Shown one piece after another: positions 34,240 to 42,346 of a DNA stretch of 64,000 nt; positions within the stretch are counted from its first letter, which is position 1; each line of letters opens with the position of its first letter. The stretch is from positions 372,001-436,000 of the forward strand of contig NZ_RBZM01000005.1 in assembly GCF_003628305.1 (NCBI RefSeq). Direction: 5' to 3'. A program made the position numbers and the translations under genes. The stretch is from Cohnella endophytica (GTDB lineage: Bacteria; Bacillota; Bacilli; Paenibacillales; Paenibacillaceae). The notes beneath the pieces were generated by a model. That model was not told the DNA's origin. It did not search any database and saw nothing but the letters and a program-made list of their open reading frames with translations.

Positions 34240-35216
34240 TCCGATGAGCTCCGGCCAAGTAGCAAGCTAAGTTTATTGTAGAGCGTCATGCGCGAGATGC
34301 CGAGCCTGTGGGCGGCCGCTTGTTTGTTGTCGCCCGTTTCCGCTAGCGCCGCTTCGATATACTTGCGTTCGCAATCGGCCAGCCACTCGGGCAACGTACC
34401 GTCGATCGGCAGCGGCGAGCATTCGACGAGACTTTCCGTCGGCTTCGTATCCGCCCCGGTCGCGCGCAAAACGGCGGCAGGCAAATGCTCCGCGCGCGGT
34501 TTTCCATCCTCGGCGAAAACGCTCAACCGCTCCATCGCGTTTCGAAGCTCTCGGACGTTTCCCGGCCATGAATAATCCGTTAGCGCGGTTATCAGTTGCG
34601 CTGGCATGGGCTCGACAATGCCGAATCGGCGCAAAAAGGTTTCCGCCAGCAGCGGAATATCGTCCGCGCGACGGCGGAGGGGCGGGATGTCCAAGGAGAT
34701 GACGTCGAGCCTGTAATACAAGTCTTCCCGGAACTTTCCGGCTTCCGCGAGCCGAGCCAAGTCTTTGTTCGTAGCGGCGATAAATCGGCAATCGACGGAC
34801 AATGATCGGGTTCCGCCGACGGGATAATATTCGCGGTCTTCGAGAATGCGAAGCAGCTTGGCCTGTAACGCGAGAGGCATATCTCCGATCTCGTCGAGAA
34901 AGAGCGTTCCGCCCCTGGCAAGCTCGATTTTACCTGGTTTGCCGCGCGGATCGGCTCCGGAAAAGGCGCCCTTCTCGTAACCGAACAATTCGCTCTCGGC
35001 AAGGCTCTCCATGATCGCGGCGCAATTGACCGCGACGAAAGGGGAATTCGCTCCTTCTCGCAGCGAATGGATGGCCGACGCGAACAGTTCCTTTCCGACT
35101 CCGGACTCCCCCGTCAGCAGAACGGTCGAGGAGGTTCGCGCAAGTCGCCGTGACACATCGATCGTGGCTTGCAGCACTGGGCTTACTCCTATAATGGAGC
35201 TAAACGAATGACTCAT
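34236..35216 (-). CDS. Sigma-54-dependent transcriptional activator lacking a sensor domain
   Basis: A 326-residue enhancer-binding protein. The AAA+ domain starts almost at the N-terminus: Walker A GESGVGKE, the sigma-54 contact loop GAFSGA (usual form GAFTGA), Walker B GTLFLDEIGD, and arginine-finger region. A Fis-type helix-turn-helix ends the protein (AAHRLGISRMTLYNKL). There is no PAS, GAF or receiver domain, as in PspF. ATG 35216 is chosen for GGAGGA nine bases upstream. It most likely drives the two sigma-54 promoters at 33040-33079; how it senses hydroxyproline is not visible. Confidence 0.9.
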   Translation of the reverse strand: MSHSFSSIIGVSPVLQATIDVSRRLARTSSTVLLTGESGVGKELFASAIHSLREGANSPFVAVNCAAIMESLAESELFGYEKGAFSGADPRGKPGKIELARGGTLFLDEIGDMPLALQAKLLRILEDREYYPVGGTRSLSVDCRFIAATNKDLARLAEAGKFREDLYYRLDVISLDIPPLRRRADDIPLLAETFLRRFGIVEPMPAQLITALTDYSWPGNVRELRNAMERLSVFAEDGKPRAEHLPAAVLRATGADTKPTESLVECSPLPIDGTLPEWLADCERKYIEAALAETGDNKQAAAHRLGISRMTLYNKLSLLLGRSSSD

Positions 35217-35237
35217 GTCGATTTCCTCCATGTGCAA

Positions 35238-35283
35238 TGTGTAAACTAATTATTACACTGTAAAATCGACGTGTAAATAATAT
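35238..35283. promoter_or_regulatory. Intergenic operator region with three TGTAAA repeats
   Basis: The gap between the divergent activator and oxidase genes holds an inverted repeat GTGTAA-N8-TTACAC (35239-35258) and direct TGTAAA copies at 35240, 35259 and 35272. Plausible sigma-A-like elements face both ways (TTTACA...TAATAA on the minus strand). No sigma-54 promoter is present here. A binding site for a local regulator is likely; identity unknown. Confidence 0.5.
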
Positions 35284-35305
35284 TTTAATCCTCGAGGTGA
35301 AACGG

Positions 35306-36523
35306 ATGACGTTAAAGAAAAACACGGACGTGCTGATTATCGGGGGAGGCATCATTGGCATGTCCGTTGCTTATTTCGCGATCAAGGAGGGATTGTCCGT
35401 TGCGGTACTCGAGCGGGGCGAAGCGGCGCAAGGAACTTCTTCGAGATGCGACGGCAACATTCTCGTCATCGACAAGGATCCCGGTTTCGACAGTCTTATG
35501 TCGGTCGAAAGCCAGCGCATTATTGCGTCTCTTGCGAAATCGTTGCCCCAGCGATTCGAATATCGGGCTCCCGGGAGCATCTTCGTCTGCGAGACGGAAG
35601 AGGAGATGGAGGCGGCGCGCGACTGGGTCTCGAGGCAAGCCGCGCTCGGATTGCCGTTCCGGATGCTAGATCGCTCCGATATACGCCAGGAGTCCCGTTA
35701 TTTTGCCGACGATTTGCCGGGCGGTCTCGAGTGCGCCTCGGACTCTACGGTCAATCCATACTCTCTGACCTATGCGCTGGCAGAAGAAGCGGAACGCCTC
35801 GGCGCGCGCGTCCATCTGCACACAACCGTTCAAAGCATCGCCCCCGTGGAAGGAGGGTATTCGGTCGAAACGGACAAAGGAAGCTGGCTAACGTCTAAAA
35901 TCGTCAATGCCGCGGGATGCTGGGCTCCAATGATAGGGAGAATGGTGGGGCTCGAGATCCCGGTTTTTCCACGCAAAGGACATTTGATCGTTGCCTCCCG
36001 CGGACAGCCCGTCGGTATTCGTAAAGTGATGGAATTCGGTTATTTAATGTCCAAATTCGGAGGCTCGCGCAAAGTTGATCCGATGACCGAGAAATACGGA
36101 GTAGCGCTCGTATTCGAGCCTACCGAAAGCCAAAACTTCTTGATCGGCTCCAGCAGGGAGTTCGTCGGATTCGACACGTCGGTTCGACCGGAAGTGATCA
36201 GCTGCATGGCCAGGCGAGCGATTCGATTTTACCCCGCGATGGCGGATTTTCAACTGATCCGTACATACGCGGGCTTGCGTCCGTGGACGCCGGATCATTT
36301 GCCGATCGTCTCGGAGGTCGATGGTCTTCCCGGATTTTTCATCGCCGCGGGCCATGAAGGAGACGGAATCAGTTTAGCTGCCGTTACCGGCAAGCTGATG
36401 GGGGAGTTGTTAACGGGTGCGGCGACGACTTGCATTCCGGCAGCGCCGCTTCGATTCGATCGCTTCAATGACAAAAAGGAGGATATCGGTTATGAAAGCC
36501 ACTCGGGCGTACCGTACCATTGA
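35306..36523 (+). CDS. FAD-dependent oxidoreductase, DAO family; beta-type subunit of D-hydroxyproline dehydrogenase
   Basis: A 405-residue flavoprotein of the D-amino-acid oxidase/glycine oxidase family. It has the dinucleotide site LIIGGGIIGMSVAY, GTSSRCDGN, and the C-terminal GLRPWTPDHLPI and GHEGDGISLA. With the HcnA- and HcnB-like genes at 31161-32728 it completes the set of subunits of a heteromeric dehydrogenase that oxidises cis-4-hydroxy-D-proline. GAGGTG sits six bases before ATG 35306. It overlaps the epimerase gene by 32 bases, so both are expressed together. Confidence 0.88.
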   Translation: MTLKKNTDVLIIGGGIIGMSVAYFAIKEGLSVAVLERGEAAQGTSSRCDGNILVIDKDPGFDSLMSVESQRIIASLAKSLPQRFEYRAPGSIFVCETEEEMEAARDWVSRQAALGLPFRMLDRSDIRQESRYFADDLPGGLECASDSTVNPYSLTYALAEEAERLGARVHLHTTVQSIAPVEGGYSVETDKGSWLTSKIVNAAGCWAPMIGRMVGLEIPVFPRKGHLIVASRGQPVGIRKVMEFGYLMSKFGGSRKVDPMTEKYGVALVFEPTESQNFLIGSSREFVGFDTSVRPEVISCMARRAIRFYPAMADFQLIRTYAGLRPWTPDHLPIVSEVDGLPGFFIAAGHEGDGISLAAVTGKLMGELLTGAATTCIPAAPLRFDRFNDKKEDIGYESHSGVPYH

Positions 36524-37511
36524 CACGCATACTGGAGGTAATCCTACGCGAACAGTAATCAGCGGTTTGCCGCAGTTGGAAGGCGCGACGATGGCCGACA
36601 AAATGCTCGATATGAAAAATCTCCACGACGGCGTCCGCCGGTTGCTCATGAACGAACCGAGAGGACATGAAGTCATGTCCGGAGCTTGTCTTGTCGCTCC
36701 GTGCCATCCGGATGCCGACGTCGGCGTTATCTTTATCGAAACCGGCGGTTATTTGCCCATGTGCGGACACGATACGATCGGATTTTGCACGGCGTTGGTC
36801 GAATGCGGGCTCGTTCCCGTCCGGGAGCCGATTACGGTTATCCGACTGGACACTCCCGCAGGACTTGTGACGGCGGAGGTTGCGGTTATAAATGGAACTG
36901 CGATTTCTGTCACGTTTCGCAACGTCCCGGCGTTTCTTCATAGCATGGTCAACGTATACGTTCCGCAGCTTGGAGAGGTGCAGTGCGATATCGCATACGG
37001 AGGCAATTTTTACGCGATCGTCGATGCCAGAAGACTCGGGTTGCCGCTCGAGCCATCCAATGCCGCGGAAATCGTAGATAAAGCCGTGAGAATCCGCAAG
37101 GAGATCAATCGCGTCGTCGTCGTGGAACACCCCGAATTTCCTCATATCCGCGGCGTGACGCACGTCGAATTTTATTCGGATCCGGTACATCAGGATTCCG
37201 ATTTGCGCAACGCGGTCGTCGTGCCTCCGGGCGGTATCGACCGTTCGCCGTGCGGCACGGGGACGTCCGCGAAGCTAGCTGCTTTATACGCGCAAGGAGC
37301 AATCGGGCTGAACAAGCCGTTCGTGCACGAGAGCATCGTCGGTTCCGTTTTCAGAGGACGGGTGCTTGAACAGACGAAGGTAGGAAGCTTACCTGCCGTC
37401 GTTACCGAAATTACGGGCTCGGCGTGGCTTATGGGCATGCACACGTTTTATTCCGACGAGGAAGATCCGCTGAACGAAGGCTTTCTATTCGTACCTCAGG
37501 ACGAACATTAG
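36492..37511 (+). CDS. 4-hydroxyproline 2-epimerase (proline racemase family)
   Basis: A 339-residue enzyme that interconverts trans-4-hydroxy-L-proline and cis-4-hydroxy-D-proline. Both catalytic cysteines of true racemases/epimerases are present: C91 in PMCGHDTIG and C254 in DRSPCGTGTSAK. A cysteine at the second site separates it from 3-hydroxyproline dehydratases (Thr there). The N-terminus DTHTGGNPTR and NEPRGH are also typical. AAGGAGG precedes ATG 36492, which lies inside the end of the oxidase gene. The epimerase rather than racemase call follows from the pathway around it. Confidence 0.92.
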   Translation: MKATRAYRTIDTHTGGNPTRTVISGLPQLEGATMADKMLDMKNLHDGVRRLLMNEPRGHEVMSGACLVAPCHPDADVGVIFIETGGYLPMCGHDTIGFCTALVECGLVPVREPITVIRLDTPAGLVTAEVAVINGTAISVTFRNVPAFLHSMVNVYVPQLGEVQCDIAYGGNFYAIVDARRLGLPLEPSNAAEIVDKAVRIRKEINRVVVVEHPEFPHIRGVTHVEFYSDPVHQDSDLRNAVVVPPGGIDRSPCGTGTSAKLAALYAQGAIGLNKPFVHESIVGSVFRGRVLEQTKVGSLPAVVTEITGSAWLMGMHTFYSDEEDPLNEGFLFVPQDEH

Positions 37512-37530
37512 ACGAGGGGGAGAAGGAAGG

Positions 37531-38391
37531 ATGAATTTTACGAAAATGGTCCGTTCGCTCGATATTCACGTCGCCGGTTGGCCTTTGCGGATCATTACCG
37601 ACTTCGCGAGCTTGGGCGTCACGGAAACGATAACGGCAAGAGCGGAACGGTTATGGCACGCGGAAAACTCGCCCGTTCGATGGATCCAACGGGAACCGAG
37701 AGGCCATGCCGCGCTTCGCGTCGGGGTCGTGACCGCCTCCTCGCGCGCAGATGCCGGTCTCATCGTTTATGATGCGGAAGGGCCGTGCCGGACGGACGAA
37801 TGGGACGCGCTTTGCGCTTCGGAAGCTTTGAGCGAGATGGGGGTATTCCGACGGACGGACGAAATCGGGTGGGAAACGGCTGAGGGAACGATAAAAGTAA
37901 GCGCCGAATCGGAAGAATTTCACTGCCGAACGATAAGGGGAGTCGATCATTTCAATCGACAGTACAATGTCCTTGACTCTTCCGTCACGGATGTTCCCCT
38001 TCGGGCGGCAAACGCGGCAAAGCTCGAACAATCGATGCGTAATGCTGACGGATCTTCGCGGAAAGTGCTGCTTGCCGTGGATCAGAAGGAGGAGAACAGC
38101 TTTATTCTCGCAGTCGCCGCACGGGACGGAAAGCTTCTAAGGGCGCCTGAAGGCGGAGCAGTGGTCGCGGCCCTTGCCGCCATTCACGGACGCAATCCGA
38201 TACTCGGCGTGCCGCTACGTTTTCACGGGTTATCGGGAGGCTGGGTAGAAGGCATCGTTCTCGGAGTAGAAGAAATAAACGGAGCGCGAAAACTCGAATG
38301 GGAACTTCGCGCCCGCGCAAGACTGATCGGTTCTTGCGAATTCGTCTATGATCCGTCCGATCCGCTAGGGGAAGGGTTCCTGCTGCGTTGA
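37531..38391 (+). CDS. Degenerate proline racemase-family paralogue lacking both catalytic cysteines
   Basis: A 286-residue protein, shorter than its neighbour, but alignable along its length: DIHVAGWPLR against DTHTGGNPTR, REPRGHAAL against NEPRGHEVM, and PLGEGFLLR against PLNEGFLFV. At the first catalytic site MCGHD is replaced by TDEWD (Cys to Asp), and at the second SPCGTGTS is replaced by APEGGAVV (Cys to Glu). The frame is intact, with GGAGAAGGAAGG before ATG 37531, so it is not simply decaying. It may be a partner subunit of the epimerase or an enzyme with different chemistry. Function unknown. Confidence 0.82.
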   Translation: MNFTKMVRSLDIHVAGWPLRIITDFASLGVTETITARAERLWHAENSPVRWIQREPRGHAALRVGVVTASSRADAGLIVYDAEGPCRTDEWDALCASEALSEMGVFRRTDEIGWETAEGTIKVSAESEEFHCRTIRGVDHFNRQYNVLDSSVTDVPLRAANAAKLEQSMRNADGSSRKVLLAVDQKEENSFILAVAARDGKLLRAPEGGAVVAALAAIHGRNPILGVPLRFHGLSGGWVEGIVLGVEEINGARKLEWELRARARLIGSCEFVYDPSDPLGEGFLLR

Positions 38392-38395
38392 GCTT

Positions 38396-39307
38396 TTAAT
38401 TAATATTCATATGCTTGCGATAATAAGCGTTGCGGTAACCCGTGGGCGTTAAATGCTCGTATTTGCGAAACAGGCGAATAAAGTATTTCTCGTCGGGAAT
38501 GCCCACTTCAAGAGCGATTTGCTTGACGGTGCGGTTGGAACCGGAAAGCAGCGATTTCGCTTTGGACAGCTTTTGTACGAGGATGTATTCTTGCAAATTC
38601 ATTCCCATCGTTTTCTTAAACAATCTGGAAAGGTAATCGCGGTTATAGCCGTATTGATCGGCGATCGAAGAAACGGTTAGAGGCTCGGCGGCATGAACGC
38701 GGATCCATTCTACGATATCGGCGACGAGCGGGTCGGGCATGAGGGTAGATCGTTCCTCGTCTCCCGATTCGGCTTGCTCCGCCAATTCCAAAAACAGCGA
38801 AGTAGCCAGATAGTGCAGGGCGTACCGATGACGGAGCTTGGAGTTGGCGAGATGCTGGAGTTGATTAAACAAGATTTCGATTCTGTCGAGATTGCCGCAT
38901 CGAAAGAAGACGGGCAAATAGACGGAATCGTTCTTAGCCGAGAGATATTCGTTAGTATGCGATAAACGTTTAACTTTTTCCCAATCGTCTTCCCCGCAAA
39001 TTCGAGGAATACCGGGGCATAGAAAATGAAGCCAATAAAACATAAGCCCGCCGCTGCTAGGTTGATAGCCGAAATGCGTTTCGCCCGGGAGCAAGAGCAG
39101 AACGGAACCCGGCTCCACCGCATACCGCTCTTCTTGTTGCTGGATGTGAAGCGTTCCCTTCGCACCGATGATGATCTCAAAGCTGTCGATTTCGCGGCGT
39201 GCGTGCGTCCAGGGTTGCAGGGCATTAAACTGTCCGGCGGACAAAAATTCGAACGGCTGCCGAATTTCCGTTTTCAGATAGCGCAGACCAATGTCCCCTC
39301 TCCGCAT
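38396..39307 (-). CDS. AraC-family transcriptional regulator
   Basis: A 303-residue regulator. It has an N-terminal cupin-like sensing domain (IIIGAKGTLHIQQQEERYAVEPGSVLLLLPGE) split by its usual loops, and a C-terminal AraC double helix-turn-helix (GYNRDYLSRLFKKTMGMNLQEY; GIPDEKYFIRLFRKYEHLTP). The start is uncertain: ATG 39307 is where the conserved part begins, while the frame is open to 39400 with an odd hydrophobic extension and no ribosome binding site. It is convergent with, and five bases from, the epimerase paralogue. It could control sugar genes nearby; target unknown. Confidence 0.85.
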   Translation of the reverse strand: MRRGDIGLRYLKTEIRQPFEFLSAGQFNALQPWTHARREIDSFEIIIGAKGTLHIQQQEERYAVEPGSVLLLLPGETHFGYQPSSGGLMFYWLHFLCPGIPRICGEDDWEKVKRLSHTNEYLSAKNDSVYLPVFFRCGNLDRIEILFNQLQHLANSKLRHRYALHYLATSLFLELAEQAESGDEERSTLMPDPLVADIVEWIRVHAAEPLTVSSIADQYGYNRDYLSRLFKKTMGMNLQEYILVQKLSKAKSLLSGSNRTVKQIALEVGIPDEKYFIRLFRKYEHLTPTGYRNAYYRKHMNIN

Positions 39308-39500
39308 AACTCTACTAAAATTAAACACTATCAAGCCTTCAGATAGCAAATAAAATATGACGAGCGGCGGGATAATGGAGAGCTGATCTCTTTTTTGCAT
39401 TAAATATGTAATAATTAGTATATACTTGTACTTAATTAGGGGATGATACGATATTGAATAAATATAACCACAGCGGTAGATTAATAAGCGGGGTGAATGA

Positions 39501-40088
39501 ATGAGAAGAGATAGGAATAAGGAATATAATCGAAACTTGTTGATTGAATCGGCATTACAGCTTTTTTGCCAACGTGATTACCAAAACGTATCGGTGGATT
39601 TGATCGCCCAAAACGCAGGCGTTACAAAAACAACCTTTTTTTCTCATTTTAAATCAAAAGAGGAGATTTTGTACGAGGTAGATATAAACCAGCTAACCGT
39701 GCTCAATGAGCGGTTAAACGATTACCCGTTGGACGGGGATTTCCTCTCCAAGCTTGTGAAAGCTATCGTGGCTATGGCCGTAAACCTCCATAGAACGCCC
39801 ATTCTTACGCAAAATATCATTCATCTCGGAACAATAAGCACGAAGTATCGCACGATGCTTTCCGAAGTGTTTAGAAACTTGAAAGAAACATTGATTAAAT
39901 ATTTCGAGCTTGCCCAGAGTCATGATCTAATAAGCAAACGCGTAACCGCAGAAAGAATCGCGGAGGACTTCGTCATTATTTACATTGGAATTATGAGCAG
40001 ATGGAGTTTTTTTGAAAGTTCAAGCTCGCTGGAGATGACGATGGAAGAAGTTTATCAAAATTATATAAAGGGAATTATATCCAAATAA
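39501..40088 (+). CDS. TetR-family transcriptional regulator
   Basis: A 195-residue repressor-type protein. The N-terminal helix-turn-helix shows LLIESALQLFCQRDYQNVSVDLIA and AGVTKTTFFSHFKSKEEIL in two blocks; the rest is a helical ligand domain without recognisable class. GCGGGGTGAATGA precedes ATG 39501. It is the first gene before the chemosensory cluster and may regulate it. Confidence 0.9.
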   Translation: MRRDRNKEYNRNLLIESALQLFCQRDYQNVSVDLIAQNAGVTKTTFFSHFKSKEEILYEVDINQLTVLNERLNDYPLDGDFLSKLVKAIVAMAVNLHRTPILTQNIIHLGTISTKYRTMLSEVFRNLKETLIKYFELAQSHDLISKRVTAERIAEDFVIIYIGIMSRWSFFESSSSLEMTMEEVYQNYIKGIISK

Positions 40089-40159
40089 ACAAAGAGAAGC
40101 ATCTAATTTCAATGCGGATGCATTTCTCCGATCTAAATTGTCTGAAAATTCATAATTAC

Positions 40160-40189
40160 TTGACTGACGGTAAACTATGAGTATATATT
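40160..40189 (+). promoter_or_regulatory. Putative promoter of the MCP gene
   Basis: TTGACT at 40160-40165 and TATATT at 40184-40189 are separated by 18 bp. A leader of about 40 bases leads to the start codon. Confidence 0.5.
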
Positions 40190-40237
40190 ATGAAACGGCA
40201 ATATAATTTTTCAAAATTATAGAATGAGGTGTACGTG

Positions 40238-42301
40238 GTGAAGTGGCCGATCGTGAAATTCAAGAGCGTAAGAGCAAAAACCTTACTCGTAATGCTGCCG
40301 TTGATTATTCTCATTTTCGTTTCCGTCGTATCAATGGCCTATGTGTATTCTCGCAACATTATCGTGGTGAAAACTCAAGCCGGAATAGAGGAGCAACTAG
40401 GTAAACTCGAATATAAGATCCAAGACAGATTAACGGCATCGAGTAAAATTCCCGAGATTTTCGCCAAGATGGTTGAACGCAATTATCGCGAGTTCTCCTT
40501 GGAGCAGTACCATGATTTTACCTATAATATTTTGTTGACGAATAAAGATACGTTCGGCGTGGGGATTTTCTTAGAGCCGCACGCATATGATTCGCGCCAG
40601 AAATATTTCTCGACCTATGCCTACTGGAAAGATAACGAGATCGCCATGTCCGAGGAATATAACGACCCTAAATTTGATTATCCGAATCAAGACTTCTATA
40701 TGTCCGTAGCCCACAAAAAGGGAGTGCTATTCTCCGATCCCTATCTTGACGATGTCCGCGGAGTAGATATGGTTACGGCGACCGTTCCCATGTATAACGA
40801 GCAAGACCAATTCATCGGGGTAACGACCGGGGACATCATTTTAACGAAAATGAAAGAGATCGTTACGGACACCAAAATCGGGAAAACCGGCTGGGCTTTC
40901 CTAATAGACCGAAACGGGACTTATCTTGCGGGGCCGGATGCCGATAAGATCATGAAAGTAAAGCTTCAAGAAGACCCTGATACTAATCTTGCGAATTTGG
41001 GGAAAATCCTGCTGGAGAAAAAGGCCGGAATGGCAAGTTATAAGGGAAATGAAGGAGTCGTGGACATTCACTTCGAGGAGATGCCGGGAACGAATTGGAT
41101 TCTGGCCATGGCTCTTCCGGAAAAAGAATTGGTCGGCCCCATTAATGCATTGCTACTAAAACTCGCCATTATAAGCTTGATTGGCATCGTGTTGATCGTA
41201 AGCGTAATTTACTTGATCACTCGCAACATCACGAATCAAATCAGTAAAGTAAATCAGATGTCGTCTTTTTTGGCCAAGGGAGATTTAACCTATTCCATCC
41301 CTGTTACAACCGAGGACGAGTTCGGGCAGATGATGGCAAATCTAAACCGTACCGCATTGCTGCTTCGAGGTATGATCTCCAAAGTGTCGAAACATGCCCT
41401 TTCCGTCACCCATACGTCGCAACAGTTGGCGGCTAGCGCAGAGCAGTCTAGCATCGCTGCGGATTCCATCTCGTCGGGGATCGAAGATGTAGCCGCCGGG
41501 GCGGAAACCCAAATGGTAGGTTCCAAAGAAACAGCTCGTTCGATGGAAGAGCTTTCGACCGGTATACAAAGGGTCGCGGAATCTTGTTCGGTCGTTTGGG
41601 AAGTTTCTCAACAAACCTCGAATAAGGCCGTCAACGGCAATGAGATTATACAGCAGGCCGTACTGGATATGAATGTCGCGAATCAATCCGTAAACGATAC
41701 GGCGCAACTCGTAGAGAAATTAAGCGGACGCGCGACGAAAATAGGGCGAATCATTTCGGTTATCCAGGAAATCAGCTCGCAAACGAATCTATTATCCTTA
41801 AATGCCGGAATCGAAGCGGCCAGGGCGGGAGAACATGGACGTGGATTCTCGGTCGTCGCCCAAGAAATTCGCAAGCTTGCGGAACAAAGCAGATCATCCG
41901 CGGAAGAGATCAGAAATTTAATCGAGGAAATTCAATCCGTCACATCGGAAGCCGTACAATCCATTCAAGTCGGGTCGGAGAACGTTAGCAAGGGGACAAC
42001 GCTAGTGAATCAGGCGGGAGATTCTTTTAATTCGATCTTGAACGACATTCGTTCGATGGTTACGCAGATCCAGGAAATCTCTTCCTCCTCCGAACAGATG
42101 TCGGCCGGCTCAGAGGAAGTCACGGCTACGGTCGAAGAGCTGTCCAAAATCGGGGCGGAAGCCGCGGGGAACTCTCAGACTATGGCGGCATCTTGCCAAG
42201 AGCAACAAGCGACTATGACCGAAATTTCCGTCTCCGCCCAACGTCTAACCAAAATGATGCAAGAGCTGCAGGAGCTTACGGCCGAGTTTAAAGTCTCTTA
42301 A
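40238..42301 (+). CDS. Methyl-accepting chemotaxis protein with dCACHE sensor
   Basis: A 687-residue receptor. Transmembrane helix at about residues 17-37, an extracytoplasmic double-Cache domain to about 290 (with [12 protein letters not shown] and VTTGDIIL), second helix, HAMP, and the cytoplasmic signalling hairpin with the conserved tip [20 protein letters not shown] (20 residues). GTG 40238 is preferred over 40229 because GAGGTG lies six bases upstream. Head gene of a chemosensory cluster; dCACHE domains often bind amino acids or organic acids, ligand unknown. No methyltransferase or methylesterase gene is nearby. Confidence 0.92.
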   Translation: MKWPIVKFKSVRAKTLLVMLPLIILIFVSVVSMAYVYSRNIIVVKTQAGIEEQLGKLEYKIQDRLTASSKIPEIFAKMVERNYREFSLEQYHDFTYNILLTNKDTFGVGIFLEPHAYDSRQKYFSTYAYWKDNEIAMSEEYNDPKFDYPNQDFYMSVAHKKGVLFSDPYLDDVRGVDMVTATVPMYNEQDQFIGVTTGDIILTKMKEIVTDTKIGKTGWAFLIDRNGTYLAGPDADKIMKVKLQEDPDTNLANLGKILLEKKAGMASYKGNEGVVDIHFEEMPGTNWILAMALPEKELVGPINALLLKLAIISLIGIVLIVSVIYLITRNITNQISKVNQMSSFLAKGDLTYSIPVTTEDEFGQMMANLNRTALLLRGMISKVSKHALSVTHTSQQLAASAEQSSIAADSISSGIEDVAAGAETQMVGSKETARSMEELSTGIQRVAESCSVVWEVSQQTSNKAVNGNEIIQQAVLDMNVANQSVNDTAQLVEKLSGRATKIGRIISVIQEISSQTNLLSLNAGIEAARAGEHGRGFSVVAQEIRKLAEQSRSSAEEIRNLIEEIQSVTSEAVQSIQVGSENVSKGTTLVNQAGDSFNSILNDIRSMVTQIQEISSSSEQMSAGSEEVTATVEELSKIGAEAAGNSQTMAASCQEQQATMTEISVSAQRLTKMMQELQELTAEFKVS

Positions 42302-42331
42302 TTATGATCAATCGAGTAATAATATGAGATA

Positions 42332-42345
42332 GGAGTAATCTCCTC
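42332..42345 (+). promoter_or_regulatory. Ribosome binding site inside a small hairpin
   Basis: AGGAGTAATCTCCT folds into a 5-bp stem with a 4-base loop that pairs the AGGAG of the HD-GYP gene; the start codon follows one base later. This could dampen translation. Confidence 0.4.
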
Positions 42346-42346
42346 G

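Noticed and set aside
39308..39400. N-terminal hydrophobic extension of the AraC regulator
   Set aside because: No ribosome binding site before 39400 and the segment covers the probable promoter; ATG 39307 fits the family better.
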